DNA of 64,000 bases from Zygosaccharomyces rouxii (lineage: Eukaryota > Ascomycota > Saccharomycetes > Saccharomycetales > Saccharomycetaceae): the NCBI RefSeq assembly GCF_000026365.1, contig NC_012993.1, forward strand, positions 1 to 64,000, in the 5' to 3' direction. Positions 51,501 through 60,372 of the stretch are shown here, piece after piece (positions within the stretch are counted from its first letter, which is position 1; each line of letters starts with the position of its first letter). The translations under genes and the position numbers were made by a program. The notes beneath the pieces were generated by a model that was not told where the DNA came from, did not search any database, and saw only the letters and a list, made by a program, of their open reading frames with translations.

Positions 51501-51831
51501 ATGTAGTCAAAGGTGGTGATTTGGGTTGCTGAGGCTCCTGTAGTGGCGAAGCGGGTGCTTGTTCTTCGCCACTACTAACAAATGGTACTTCTTCCTGCTG
51601 TTCCTCAACTACTGGCTTATTGAATATTCTCCCATCTACAACTGCTGTTGGGTCTTCCAGCTGATCGGTCTTAATAAAAGAGTTAAAGATTGCATCTTCA
51701 TCGTCAGGTCTATCCTGACGACCAAACATAAAATCATCCAAAAGATCAGATTCTAGCATATTAACGTCTTCTCCATTCCCATTACCGGATCCAATCGGAA
51801 ATAACGACTCATTTTTAACCTGATGTAACAT
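48583..51831 (-). CDS. SPT23: ER-anchored transcription factor (Spt23/Mga2)
   Basis: 1082 aa from ATG, the length of S. cerevisiae Spt23 (1082) and near Mga2 (1113). Only one copy is expected in a non-duplicated yeast, so it is co-orthologous to both. It senses membrane lipid packing and, after proteasomal release from the ER, activates the fatty-acid desaturase gene OLE1. Visible order: an acidic N-terminus, a conserved DNA-binding-like region (about 120-320), a low-complexity middle, an IPT/TIG domain at about 540-636 (PSIQRVIPSQGPINGG), ankyrin repeats at about 727-803 (GRTLLQLASLKGYHTL, GFSPLHFACVGGDTKV), an acidic stretch, and one membrane helix at about 1005-1028 (LFFWLPLTVVLLSWYALFKF). 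Confidence 0.94.
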   Translation of the reverse strand: MLHQVKNESLFPIGSGNGNGEDVNMLESDLLDDFMFGRQDRPDDEDAIFNSFIKTDQLEDPTAVVDGRIFNKPVVEEQQEEVPFVSSGEEQAPASPLQEPQQPKSPPLTTSDYEKHCQELVDHSLVFGRTEPLHTAYVNPLDYLHIDGNSLPYQLQISGLPDVSRVENQIKLEFRVSPPVKQCMIHLPTDCIARHKFYLEKDVSAYPQEFQDQLLFAEAFLLCSSNDKNTYVCTRCVKREHRRASRRKSGLSDNMLWCNNENRRAIIFNNKQVFVAKGSDGDSTQGDKTFELTARVVCYCRHHKSPDGFKILFVLKNSKGEVLAKTVSSNIMIMDKKPQLNSSESVGNIHSNANSNNNMDSGADTATELFSNTNFGEFPTTTSASEYNSNNINVVTNSGAPSVDMESTPGKYFSMGELSPPPGGLEMPDGNDNPPDGFNGGNISDHLVARGVMPSPTSMSEDGSESYLSAMDRRRTSGPLGSGSAAYARTKNYQRKRPRHDTAMDDGEDGGSWSSSSVGIISGKPVVTQRPSTSGPTQTTQEDCPSIQRVIPSQGPINGGIEITLLGSKFKDGLVVKFGENVALSTQCWSETTMVTCLPPASCAGQVFVTVINPAGSSNNAASEVQISNQATFTYMDDTDRQLIELALQIVGLKMNGKLEDARNIAKRIVGNDDSPKGNSPSLSTGNDNNAGGSIQDAFDNKLMYSDENLLVKVIRSLHVNSNLSMCDSLGRTLLQLASLKGYHTLCSVLIKKGARVNDRDSFGFSPLHFACVGGDTKVIRLLLQCKADPTVKAHNGVSCKQLFVVNHGTKKDNYQYVEDVLRIFDEFNQSNSFSKPMRKLSDASFNSSLYDTESLDSLDAGNGPVQASGAVGEYSASDHEESELEEDGDEDLLAEDDSPIPVTSAQPVGTSDDNAIDHSNTQAMDGKLLNKMLSYLNEGLPKYEDLYPNSPQDDANKLREVSRDNNDRPGSTAEESQNSSEDEEDALQLRLNRFFQQRQNFQNDKMLLFFWLPLTVVLLSWYALFKFGQDGDYVHYFSNMVAEQLRVLLAKIILGNERMKTAFKEQLTMFQNTNILSVNAE

Positions 51832-52185
51832 ATTACTGAAACTAAGTCAAAAATAATGCAGTTTTTATCTAAGAAAAAAAAAATTGTAGCAACTCGATGG
51901 CTACTACAAATCTCACTGAATGCAATATCAAAACAAAGCTTCCTTCAACAATTTATATCGATTTACTTGTACGTGTTTCTTATATGCCCAACATTATATT
52001 TCAGAAGTTCGTCAGGTTGGCTTGTTGAAGATTGTTGATACAAGATGAGATGATTATCACAAGAAACGGACGACTAAAGGGCTTATTAAAAGGAATTGTA
52101 AACTTTTAAAGGGAGGGTTAACAAACCAAGAGGCTATTTGTAGGTCGATTGATTGATTGGAACGAATTCTGCTGTATTGGAAACC
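51832..52185. other. SPT23-RAM2 divergent promoter region
   Basis: About 350 nt between divergent genes, with an A-rich run near 51873-51883. No element recognised with confidence. Confidence 0.4.
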
Positions 52186-53115
52186 ATGGAAGGGTATGAA
52201 GATGTATCGCCTCTGCCGCTAGATACAGGTTTTAAAGATGAGTTGTGTCAGATCATGTACACTGATGAGTACAGAATGGTCGTTGGTACTGCCAGAGCAT
52301 TGATGGAGAGGAGGGAGTACTCTGAGAGAGCTAAGGAACTGACTGGGCGAGTGATTGATTTGGCTCCAGCCTATTATACTGCATGGAATTACAGGTTTGA
52401 CATTTTAATGCATTTGGCACGCGGTAATGTAGAATTGTTGAATCAAGAATTAGAGTGGATTGATGAAGTTACGTTGAACAACCCTAAGAACTATCAGATT
52501 TGGTCATACAAGGAAGCTGTTTTGAAGAATCACCCCTCACCAAGTTTCAAGAGAGAATTACCCATTTTACAGCTGATGCTAGATGAGGATACCAAGAACT
52601 ACCACGTTTGGTCATTCAGGAAGTGGTGTGTTCTTTTCTTTGGAGATTTTAGCCACGAGTTAGGATATACAGAATCGTTATTGGAAAGGGACGTTTATAA
52701 CAATAGTGCATGGACACACAGAATGTTCGTGCTAAAAAATACGAGTCCCAGTCATGACCATGTATTGGAAGAAATTGAATATGTCAAAGGTAAGATCGAG
52801 TTAGTTCCTCAAAACATAAGTGTCTGGACTTATTTACGTGGATTATATGAGAATTTCCTGAATGCCAACTACGATGATGAAATTATACAGTTTACGAGTA
52901 CTTTTACTCATGGTGTAGAGGAAGAGGATGAAACCGATGTAAATGTGGAAATAGAATCATCGTGTGCATTGGAATTTATAGCACACGTCTACGCATTGCG
53001 TGGTGGAGCAATGACTAGAAAAGCCATAAACGCCTACAAAGGATTGGCTACGAAGTACGATCCCATTAGGAAAAATCTGTGGGAACTCAAGATTTCTAGG
53101 GTTACAAAAAGTTGA
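52186..53115 (+). CDS. RAM2: Protein farnesyl/geranylgeranyltransferase alpha subunit
   Basis: 309 aa from the ATG at 52186 (MEGYEDVSPLPLDTGF), which aligns with the S. cerevisiae Ram2 start (316 aa); the frame is open further upstream only through a TTG. It is the alpha subunit shared by farnesyltransferase (with Ram1) and type I geranylgeranyltransferase (with Cdc43), which prenylate CaaX proteins such as Ras and a-factor. The repeated alpha-subunit motif is clear: YTAWNYRFDIL, NPKNYQIWSYKEAVL, DTKNYHVWSFRKWC, YNNSAWTHRMFVL and NISVWTYLRGL. The C-terminus KYDPIRKNLWELKI also matches the family. Confidence 0.95.
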   Translation: MEGYEDVSPLPLDTGFKDELCQIMYTDEYRMVVGTARALMERREYSERAKELTGRVIDLAPAYYTAWNYRFDILMHLARGNVELLNQELEWIDEVTLNNPKNYQIWSYKEAVLKNHPSPSFKRELPILQLMLDEDTKNYHVWSFRKWCVLFFGDFSHELGYTESLLERDVYNNSAWTHRMFVLKNTSPSHDHVLEEIEYVKGKIELVPQNISVWTYLRGLYENFLNANYDDEIIQFTSTFTHGVEEEDETDVNVEIESSCALEFIAHVYALRGGAMTRKAINAYKGLATKYDPIRKNLWELKISRVTKS

Positions 53116-53338
53116 AGGACATTTGCATACTGCTAGAATAATAATATACTCGGGTATTACCAGGTTAATGTTACACCGGTTTCCCCCCAAGGCATACTAT
53201 AATATATCCCATAATTTAAAAGATAAGTAGAAATTAATGATAGCTTACCAAAAATTTCAAATCTTGTATCAGAATTCCTCAAATCTTTTCAATATTTTCA
53301 TTTTCTTATGCTTTTTAAACGCTTAGTTGAAAAAAATT

Positions 53339-53358
53339 CATCTCATCTCATCTCATCG
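53339..53358. promoter_or_regulatory. Tandem PAC cores, YVH1 promoter
   Basis: CATC(TCATC)3G, which on the opposite strand spells GATGAG repeatedly with the form CGATGAG at one end. It is directly preceded by TGAAAAAAATTCA (RRPE-like). It lies only 27-46 nt upstream of the YVH1 ATG, so it may be partly transcribed. Confidence 0.5.
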
Positions 53359-53384
53359 AGACAGACATCGAGACAGATATCGAA

Positions 53385-54446
53385 ATGATTGTTGAACGTG
53401 AGCCTGATTTGAACCGTATCTTGGGTGGAATCTATGTTGGTGGTATTCAACCTATCAGTGAACATGTTCCTCTACATGGTAAATGGGAAATCACACATAT
53501 ATTATCGATAATAAAATTTGAAGTTATACCTGAATACTTGGTCAGAAAAAGCTATACTTTGAAGAATATATCGATTGATGATGATCTGCATACGAATATT
53601 TTGGAATACTTTAACGAATCTAATAGATTTTTGGACAACTGTCTTTATCCAAATGAACTCGAGTATGATCCCGCTAAAGTTGATTTCAGAAAGAAACCTC
53701 ACGGTGGTAACGTTTATATCCATTGTCAAGCAGGTGTCTCTAGATCAGTTAGTTTCACCATAGCCTATCTGATGTACCGTTATCGTCTCAATTTGAAAAC
53801 TGCTCTCCATGCAGTTAAAAGGAAAAGACCAATGTCTCAACCAAATGATAACTTTATGGAACAATTACAACTTTATGAAGATATGGGCTCTCGTTACGTG
53901 GATGGTAATAACCAGTTATATAAGCAATGGCTTCTCAAAAACTCGGTGAAACTGGACCCAACTGGTAGCGAGATTCTTTCCCATGATGAAACCTTCAAGA
54001 AAGATGAAGAAAAGGATTTCGAGAGTATGACCCCAGAAGAACAGACTCAGGTCAAGGTGGCTCGTTGTAAAAAATGTAGACAAAAATTGGCACTGTCCAC
54101 ATCCTTTATTCCGCATTCACCTCCAAGCAAGCAATCCTCAGAAGGTCATTTCATTAGAAGAGCCGCTGGCTCACATAGAATCATCGGCATTGAAGCTTCA
54201 CAGAACCAATGTTCCCACTATTTTGTGGAACCCATGAACTGGATGAAGGATGAATTGCAAGCTAAACAAGAATTGGAAGGTAAATTTGGCTGTCCCGGTT
54301 GTCACAGAAAAGTGGGCGGCTACAACTGGAAGGGTTCAAGATGCAGTTGTGGTAAATGGGTTATACCGGCAATTCATCTACAATCAGACAAGGTAGATCT
54401 TATGTCATTAAGAGGGCCCTCTCTAGCACCGAATGTTACTAAATAG
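53385..54446 (+). CDS. YVH1: Dual-specificity phosphatase / 60S maturation factor
   Basis: 353 aa from ATG (S. cerevisiae 364). The N-terminal phosphatase domain has the signature HCQAGVSRS (Cys113-x5-Arg119 by my count) and the upstream general-acid region DDDLHTN. The C-terminal zinc-binding domain has paired cysteines (CKKC, CSHYF, CPGCHRKVGGYNWKGSRCSCG) and the conserved HYFVEPMNWM. The zinc domain is what releases the placeholder Mrt4 from pre-60S ribosomes; the phosphatase activity is dispensable for that in S. cerevisiae. Followed tail-to-tail by MND2, as YIR026C and YIR025W are in S. cerevisiae. PAC-type elements in the promoter fit the ribosomal role. Confidence 0.94.
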   Translation: MIVEREPDLNRILGGIYVGGIQPISEHVPLHGKWEITHILSIIKFEVIPEYLVRKSYTLKNISIDDDLHTNILEYFNESNRFLDNCLYPNELEYDPAKVDFRKKPHGGNVYIHCQAGVSRSVSFTIAYLMYRYRLNLKTALHAVKRKRPMSQPNDNFMEQLQLYEDMGSRYVDGNNQLYKQWLLKNSVKLDPTGSEILSHDETFKKDEEKDFESMTPEEQTQVKVARCKKCRQKLALSTSFIPHSPPSKQSSEGHFIRRAAGSHRIIGIEASQNQCSHYFVEPMNWMKDELQAKQELEGKFGCPGCHRKVGGYNWKGSRCSCGKWVIPAIHLQSDKVDLMSLRGPSLAPNVTK

Positions 54447-54485
54447 CCAAATACTTCTTTTTAATTTCTTAATTTTTTTAATTCT

Positions 54486-55589
54486 TTAAATGAGTTCTTG
54501 ATCACTGTTATTATCAGAAACTCTTCTAGCCCGTGGCGGAAGTAATCTCAAACCATTATTATTTGTAGTCACAGTGCTTGAAGAGATCATTCTATGCCCT
54601 ACAAGGCTGTTTAGACTGCTAACACGCGGCGAATCCACATTGTCCACCGTATCTGAAATATTAATCCAAGGAACTTCTGTAAAATCGCCGCTATCACCTT
54701 GATTAGTCTCTACTTCCAACTGAGGATTCTCGTAATCATCTTCCATATCATAGGGATGACTTTCCATGTGAGAAGTTTCTACGAACTGTTGTATGCTGAA
54801 ATCCCTTGTTGCACCTCGGGGATTCAACATCCTTAAACGACCTTCCTGGTTTTTATCCAAATATTCATCTTCCTCATCTTCTTCGTTTTGTTCATCTTCC
54901 ACTTGGGCAAACTCAGCCTCGTAATCGTAGGATATTTCATCCTCTTCTTCGTCTTCGTCTTCTACCGTAGGATTGAAAGGTGGTGCCAATATTTGTCCCA
55001 TTGGTTGTGGTGGTGATGTGCCCGTTGGATCCTCTCCTACATCCTCCACCATACCAAAATCGTAATGGCTACTCCGATCTCCATTTTCCTGAAATGCAGA
55101 AGGAAGTATTGAGTGTTGTTGCTGTTGTCGTGGTCGCTGTATTTGATCCAGCTGCTGTTCCTGCTCCTCTTGCCCTTGTAATTCCAACTGTTCCTGTTGT
55201 TGAGCGGCTTCTTCAACTCGCAATTTAGCAGCCAGCTGTTTCCTTTCTCTAATCATTTGTAATGTATGCCCTACACCAATGGGTCTAATATAGTTGTATC
55301 CCAGATTCCGTATGCCGTTCAACCTCCTCTGTTCCATTTCAATCCTCATAGTCATCTCATCAAATCTGCCACCAGGGTAGTACGGCCTTTCTTCACTGGC
55401 GTTATAAGCTGACAATGGCGGCATGTAATGATGATGGGTTGACGATTTCTTGAGGTGATTTCTTCTTTTAGCCTGATGAGTAGCTTGTTGTTGCTGATGC
55501 TGCTGCTGTTGTTCATTTCTCTGTTGAATCAAATTCTCCTTGACGTCTCTAAAGAGTGGTAACCCACTCAACGGAACACTGCTAGTCAT
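54486..55589 (-). CDS. MND2: Anaphase-promoting complex subunit Mnd2
   Basis: 367 aa from ATG (S. cerevisiae 368). In meiosis Mnd2 restrains premature APC/C activity with the activator Ama1. The N-terminus (about 1-120) has the conserved SSVPLSGLPLFRDVKENLIQQ and NGIRNLGYNYIRPIGVGHTLQ segments. Gln-rich tracts occur at about 24-37 and 125-165, and a long acidic region at about 208-250. No globular domain, as expected for a subunit that threads along the complex. The identification rests on length, N-terminal motifs and convergent placement next to YVH1. Confidence 0.85.
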   Translation of the reverse strand: MTSSVPLSGLPLFRDVKENLIQQRNEQQQQHQQQQATHQAKRRNHLKKSSTHHHYMPPLSAYNASEERPYYPGGRFDEMTMRIEMEQRRLNGIRNLGYNYIRPIGVGHTLQMIRERKQLAAKLRVEEAAQQQEQLELQGQEEQEQQLDQIQRPRQQQQHSILPSAFQENGDRSSHYDFGMVEDVGEDPTGTSPPQPMGQILAPPFNPTVEDEDEEEDEISYDYEAEFAQVEDEQNEEDEEDEYLDKNQEGRLRMLNPRGATRDFSIQQFVETSHMESHPYDMEDDYENPQLEVETNQGDSGDFTEVPWINISDTVDNVDSPRVSSLNSLVGHRMISSSTVTTNNNGLRLLPPRARRVSDNNSDQELI

Positions 55590-55780
55590 CTAAATCACCT
55601 TAGAGTTTCTTTAGACTTTGTAGTAATCCTATTATAACTCAGTCATATCATTCATTATTACATAGTAAAGTTAAACTAACATTTGAAAACCGCGATGACT
55701 CGATAGATACCATAATATAGCAACATCATGTGAAGAAAGTAAAGCAACTATTGGAGGCCCAATTGACTATAAATGGCTAC

Positions 55781-56092
55781 TTATTGGTGTCGAGATTGCC
55801 TCCTTCTTGAACTCGATTTGCGTTCAGTACGATCCAATTCTTCGATTCTAGTCGAGGAATCTTGTGTAAACTTATCCTGCGGCAATTGCTTTCTAAACTT
55901 GCCAGAAAACTTGACAAACCTGACCAAGTACGAATAGCACCATTCTCCCCATCCTAGATACTTGTAGAGATATGTTCCGATGCCGTACTGTTCATATGCG
56001 AATACATAGCCAGTATTCTGTCTTATAGCGGCGAGAACCATGGCAATTAAGGTCAAATCAAACCCATAGTGTAAGATACCGTTGAAGCCCAT
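55781..56092 (-). CDS. Small DUF1748 membrane-type protein
   Basis: 103 aa from the ATG at 56092 (MGFNGILHYGFDLTLIAMVL); upstream the frame is open only through a TTG. Homologue of S. cerevisiae YKL018C-A (99 aa), a fungal DUF1748 protein of unknown function. A hydrophobic N-terminal helix is followed by YGIGTYLYKYLGWGEWCYSYLVRF and a basic C-terminal tail. It has the same place and orientation as in S. cerevisiae, divergent from SWD2. A mitochondrial or membrane location is plausible but not shown by the sequence. Confidence 0.85.
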   Translation of the reverse strand: MGFNGILHYGFDLTLIAMVLAAIRQNTGYVFAYEQYGIGTYLYKYLGWGEWCYSYLVRFVKFSGKFRKQLPQDKFTQDSSTRIEELDRTERKSSSRRRQSRHQ

Positions 56093-56273
56093 TATACGCG
56101 GGCTTTTGGATTGCAGAGTGTTCAATCCTGTGTAGACTTGTTTTTATATTGCCCTTTATTTGTACTTGATCTTCAACATAAAAGTGAAAAAGCTTTGAAG
56201 TTGCACAAACTTCGAATACAACTTTAGTGAAAGCTTCAAAAGGAGGTTAGACGGGATTCAAGTAGTGGTTTAA

Positions 56274-57251
56274 ATGGATATTTCAAAGGAGAATCTGTCA
56301 AAGTTTAGAGCTGTTAAATCATTTAGGCTGCCGGAGAATGAAGTTCTGCCTATAACGTCTTTAAGCTTCGATGACCATGGACAATACTTATTGAGCGCTT
56401 CAGCAAGTGATAACATGCATCTTTACGATGCTGTTGGATGTCGATTTTTGAATACAATTGCCTCTAAGAAATACGGTTGTCATGCAGCAAGGTTTACACA
56501 CTCACAATCAGAATGTATCTACAGTTCTACCATGAAGAGCTTTGATATTAGACATTTGAATTTAGAGACCAATCAGTACTTGAGATATTTTACGGGACAT
56601 GGGGCACTCGTCAGCGATCTTCAAATGTCACCATTAAATGATACTTTCCTTTCCGCATCCTACGATGAATCTGTAAGACTTTGGGATATGAGAGCTTCAA
56701 AGGCACAGGCTATTGTACCCAGTTTAGTACCAAGTTGTATAGCATATGATCCCAGTGGGTTGGTATTTGCATTGGGTAATCCACAAAATTATGAAATTGG
56801 ATTATACAATTTAAAACAGTTGAAGAATGGGCCTTTCCTAGTTATCAAAGTTAATCCCAAATTTGATAAATGGAACAAACTAGAATTTTCTAACGACGGT
56901 AAATATCTGCTATTGGGATCATCTGCAGGTAGACAAGTTATACTTGATGCTTTTGATGGAACACAATTGTTTGAGTTGTCAGGTACAAAATCGTTTCCAC
57001 TGAGAGAATTTATGGATTCCGGGTCCGCATGTTTTACGCCTGATGGTAGATATACAATGGGTACGGATTATGAAGGCAAAATTGCCATTTGGAATCATTC
57101 AGAATCAGTTAGCGGTAAAACTTTAAAACCACAGGGTTATATACAGGCGGCACCTGAATCATGCCCGAGAACCATAGCGTTTAATCCGAAATATGCAATG
57201 TTCGTCACTGCAGATGAAATGGTCGATTTTTATGTTGGCCAAGATAATTAA
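56274..57251 (+). CDS. SWD2: COMPASS and CPF WD40 subunit
   Basis: 325 aa from ATG (S. cerevisiae 329). It is a seven-bladed WD40 protein that serves in two nuclear complexes: COMPASS, which methylates histone H3 Lys4, and the cleavage and polyadenylation factor. Blades are visible: ITSLSFDDHGQYLLSASASDNMHLYDA, HGALVSDLQMSPLNDTFLSASYDESVRLWDM, and GSACFTPDGRYTMGTDYEGKIAIWN. Full length, no breaks. Converges with HCS1, with only 18 nt between stop codons. Confidence 0.94.
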   Translation: MDISKENLSKFRAVKSFRLPENEVLPITSLSFDDHGQYLLSASASDNMHLYDAVGCRFLNTIASKKYGCHAARFTHSQSECIYSSTMKSFDIRHLNLETNQYLRYFTGHGALVSDLQMSPLNDTFLSASYDESVRLWDMRASKAQAIVPSLVPSCIAYDPSGLVFALGNPQNYEIGLYNLKQLKNGPFLVIKVNPKFDKWNKLEFSNDGKYLLLGSSAGRQVILDAFDGTQLFELSGTKSFPLREFMDSGSACFTPDGRYTMGTDYEGKIAIWNHSESVSGKTLKPQGYIQAAPESCPRTIAFNPKYAMFVTADEMVDFYVGQDN

Positions 57252-57269
57252 TTAATTAATCTAAATAGT

Positions 57270-59237
57270 TCATAATAAATCATCGATGTCAGGATACCTA
57301 ATTTCTGCGTTTTCTTCGCTCCAATGAGCCCAATGTTCAAGAAATGGTACTCGACTTCTCTCTAAAGTTTCCATGTTACCCACAATGCACAGTTGTTTCT
57401 TTGGTCTTGTAATGGCAACATTAAGTCTTCTATCATCTTTGAGGAAGCCAACTTCGAAAGTATCATTACTTCTAACCAATGATAATATGATGACCTCCTT
57501 TTCCCTACCTTGAAATCCATCAACAGTGGAAATTTCAACTTGAGGGTACTTTTCATGGATTAATTTCTTTATAATACCAACCTGTGCACTGTATGGTGAG
57601 ATTACCCCAATGGCATCTTGTGGAACATTGCTACCGACTAATTTTGAGATGTGATCTTCAAGTAGCAGTGCCTCGTTTTCATTAAATCTTGAGGCCGCAA
57701 TTTCCTCATCTTCATTAGAACTTTCTGGGAAATCATCACCTTGCGTATCATACCATATCAGCGGTGCTTCTGTATCCTCATTTACATCCACACCAGGAAG
57801 GTCCGTAAGTCTCTGTGTAGCTACAGATTTATCCGCAATCAACTTGCCATCATACATTTCTTGTGATGCAAAGCTCATAATCTCCTCATTCATTCTGTAC
57901 TGAATTGTTAGTAGCTGTTTGAAGCTATCACCGTATTGCTTTATCAATCTATCGAACAATGTGGTTCCCAACAGTTTTTGCACTTTTTTATCGTCTTCAG
58001 TCTTGATGGTGGGCGGTAATTGTTTGTTATCACCCGCCAGCACTAATTTACCAATATTAGACTGTTTGTGAGAGATTAATGGAATCCAACACTGAGGTTC
58101 TAAACTTTGTGAAACTTCATCGATGATTAATGTATCAAAGAGTTTGGGAATAGCATTGTATGTAGAAAGCAACTCTTTGCTACTAGAACCATGTAGTGTT
58201 GCTACAATAACTTTGGATTCCATGATCAAGTCATTGATTACTTTCCTTTCTCTCAGTCTCAATTCCTTCCTCAAATCTTTAACTGTTTTCCAACCTTCTC
58301 GACGGTCATGAAAAGATCTTGATTTTTTGATACTGGCGATAGTTTGATCAATTTCTTTAGATATATCTTTAACTATAGCACCTGCATCACCAGTTTTACT
58401 TAATACATCTAGCGAATGGGTCAGATTCTTTTCTAGCAACCGTGCTGGGTGTCCTATACGTATTAGTGAAGTTCCTGGAAGAACTTTTGAGAGCCTTTCC
58501 AAGATAGTATCCACAGACACATTTGAAGGCCCACAAACAAGCACTCTTTGTCCCCTCTCTACTAGTTGTTGAATTAATTCCACTAGTGTATAGGTTTTAC
58601 CAGTACCTGGAGGACCATGGATTATACTAATTTCATTTGATAGGGAAAACCTAATAGCTTGACGCTGAGGATCATTTAAGGATTCATTGTGAAATTTTAC
58701 TTTTGGATCTGGTGCAGAGGCATGAAATGGCTTACCTTCCAGCAAATACTGAACAATTGAATTTCCCTTTAACGATTCTATCTCTTTCAATTTACGCATC
58801 GAGGATTCCATACGTTGATATGTGATAGTATTAGTGGTCTTAAGGACATAAAGTCTTGATGAGTACAGTTTAACAGCCTCTTCCTCCATGGATTCTTCAA
58901 TAGATACCACTAGTTGTTGGGATGACATTTTGAATACCACACCATTACAACGAGATTCGTCCTTGAACTTAGACTTAACAGGTGCTATAATAACAATGTC
59001 GCCGACTTTAACATCCCCTCTTGCAATCTCTTGATCAATGGCATTATCAGGACCTAATTCCAAATAAATTTTACCACCTAAACCTGTTCTCAAATTCTCA
59101 AGATTTAAGTTGGTGATTGCATAGCCAGCTTTAACCAATTTAGTCAGAGGTAAAGAATTCAACAATCTTTCAGTCTGATTAACATCTTGATCCCTCTCAT
59201 GGGATATACTATTAAGAAATTGATCAGCTAAATGCAT
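57270..59237 (-). CDS. HCS1: DNA helicase A (superfamily 1)
   Basis: 655 aa from the ATG at 59237 (MHLADQFLNSISHE); the frame is open to 59372 only through non-ATG codons, and S. cerevisiae Hcs1 (683 aa) aligns from here. It is a 5'-3' DNA helicase associated with DNA polymerase alpha, related to human IGHMBP2/SMUBP-2. Visible motifs: the N-terminal beta-barrel region with TGLGGKIYLELGP, Walker A GPPGTGKT (about 208), DExx-box IIDEVSQSLEP (about 370), LAGDNKQLPPT, QYRMNEEIMSF, and the SF1 motifs STVDGFQGREKEVI and RRLNVAITRPKKQL near the C-terminus. Confidence 0.94.
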   Translation of the reverse strand: MHLADQFLNSISHERDQDVNQTERLLNSLPLTKLVKAGYAITNLNLENLRTGLGGKIYLELGPDNAIDQEIARGDVKVGDIVIIAPVKSKFKDESRCNGVVFKMSSQQLVVSIEESMEEEAVKLYSSRLYVLKTTNTITYQRMESSMRKLKEIESLKGNSIVQYLLEGKPFHASAPDPKVKFHNESLNDPQRQAIRFSLSNEISIIHGPPGTGKTYTLVELIQQLVERGQRVLVCGPSNVSVDTILERLSKVLPGTSLIRIGHPARLLEKNLTHSLDVLSKTGDAGAIVKDISKEIDQTIASIKKSRSFHDRREGWKTVKDLRKELRLRERKVINDLIMESKVIVATLHGSSSKELLSTYNAIPKLFDTLIIDEVSQSLEPQCWIPLISHKQSNIGKLVLAGDNKQLPPTIKTEDDKKVQKLLGTTLFDRLIKQYGDSFKQLLTIQYRMNEEIMSFASQEMYDGKLIADKSVATQRLTDLPGVDVNEDTEAPLIWYDTQGDDFPESSNEDEEIAASRFNENEALLLEDHISKLVGSNVPQDAIGVISPYSAQVGIIKKLIHEKYPQVEISTVDGFQGREKEVIILSLVRSNDTFEVGFLKDDRRLNVAITRPKKQLCIVGNMETLERSRVPFLEHWAHWSEENAEIRYPDIDDLL

Positions 59238-59659
59238 TTTCTCCTGTAGTTGTATGTTACAGTTGTAATCAACTGCATCGCGATGAGCTTCAGCTTTACA
59301 TATGGAACGACACCGAAGTACAGAAACAGGCGATAAGAAATGCCTTGCAAAGTATTCGATGAACACTAGCACCGTATATCAGGTTTTCTGGTATAGGATC
59401 AGGTTAATCTAGTTGCAGTAAAGCTCCAGGGAACATAACAGCTTAATTTTGACGCAGTAGAGGGCTTGTGTAGATCCGTAGACAAACGGAGTTTGGGTAA
59501 TACTGGAACCAATTAAACAAGAAACAGATACCAGTTGGAATCGTTTACAAGCATATAAATGGGTATTCTATGAATCCGAAAGCTTTAGCACATGACCCAC
59601 ATGACCCTTCTTCCTAGATGTGTTTGTTAGTTTTTTCTTCATAAACCAACAATTAACAA
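59238..59659. other. HCS1 upstream to tRNA-Lys
   Basis: About 420 nt. HCS1 promoter plus tRNA 5' flank. No gene or clear site seen. The conserved YKL/YIR gene order ends here. Confidence 0.4.
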
Positions 59660-59732
59660 GCCTTGCTGGCGCAATCGGTAGCGCGTGTGACTCTTAATCA
59701 CAAGGTTAGGGGTTCGAGCCCCCTGCAGGGCT
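59660..59732 (+). tRNA. tRNA-Lys (anticodon CTT)
   Basis: 73 nt, intronless. Acceptor stem GCCTTGC pairs with GCAGGGC (one T-G pair), discriminator T. The A box is TGGCGCAATCGG, the anticodon loop is ACTCTTAAT with anticodon CTT, and the T-arm is GGGGTTCGAGCCCC with the B box GGTTCGAGCC. Nearly identical to S. cerevisiae tRNA-Lys(CUU). Followed by T-rich terminator sequence. Confidence 0.97.
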
Positions 59733-60372
59733 TTAATTTTTAATTTTTAATTTATTGACAAATAGTAATAAGCAATTAAGCGCCAACATTCGTTTCAAGG
59801 AAAAAGTTTTCACTGTGTGAAGTTCTGCAATTGAGCTCAGATATGACCTTGTTATCTTTAACCCTGGGTGAGAAAAGTAAGTTTTGAAGAAATTAAAGTA
59901 ATATTGCAAAAGCCATTGCATCTCCCAGAGATTAGTCCATGTTTTCCAAAGAGAGTTGTTGTATATCGAATTCGCAATAGAAAGATGTGCAATGAATGCT
60001 ATTACTTATTACTTTCCAACCATGATTCAAAACTCTTACGATATTTTCAGTTGAAAACTCTAATTTCTGACATTTGCCACTAATATTTGCGATAAATTTA
60101 CCAAAATTTCATAGATATATAGAACAAAATTTGAAGAAATTTTTAATATACATATTAGAATCTATTAGTGAGATCTCAGCGGCTATTTCTCAATATTATA
60201 GTATAAATTTTAATGACAGCTGAGACCGGGTAACATAATTCGAATTTTTTTTTTTCACCTTCCGAGATGAGATGAGATGAGCTGAGATGATGATTTATAT
60301 GCAAAACTATATTTGAGGATATGTATTTATATACTCTTTGCTTGACTATTGGCGGTCCTGGGAACCTTCATA
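59733..60372. promoter_or_regulatory. RPC82 upstream region
   Basis: About 640 nt between tRNA-Lys and RPC82. The only clear structure is the T-run and GATGAG cluster at 60246-60293, listed separately; a TATA-like TATTTATATAC lies near 60324. No gene recognised. Confidence 0.45.
60246..60293 (+). promoter_or_regulatory. T-run plus tandem PAC cores, RPC82 promoter
   Basis: A T10 run (part of GAATTTTTTT, RRPE-like) is followed by overlapping GATGAG cores at 60266, 60271 and 60276 and then GCTGAGATGATGA, about 80-110 nt before the ATG. PAC stands for Pol A and Pol C, the box first described upstream of Pol I and Pol III subunit genes; RPC82 is one of these. Confidence 0.6.

Noticed and set aside
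52153..52185. Upstream extension of RAM2
   Set aside because: Opens only through TTG; the ATG at 52186 aligns with the S. cerevisiae start.
59238..59372. N-terminal extension of HCS1
   Set aside because: Opens through non-ATG codons and has no similarity to the helicase family; the ATG at 59237 fits.
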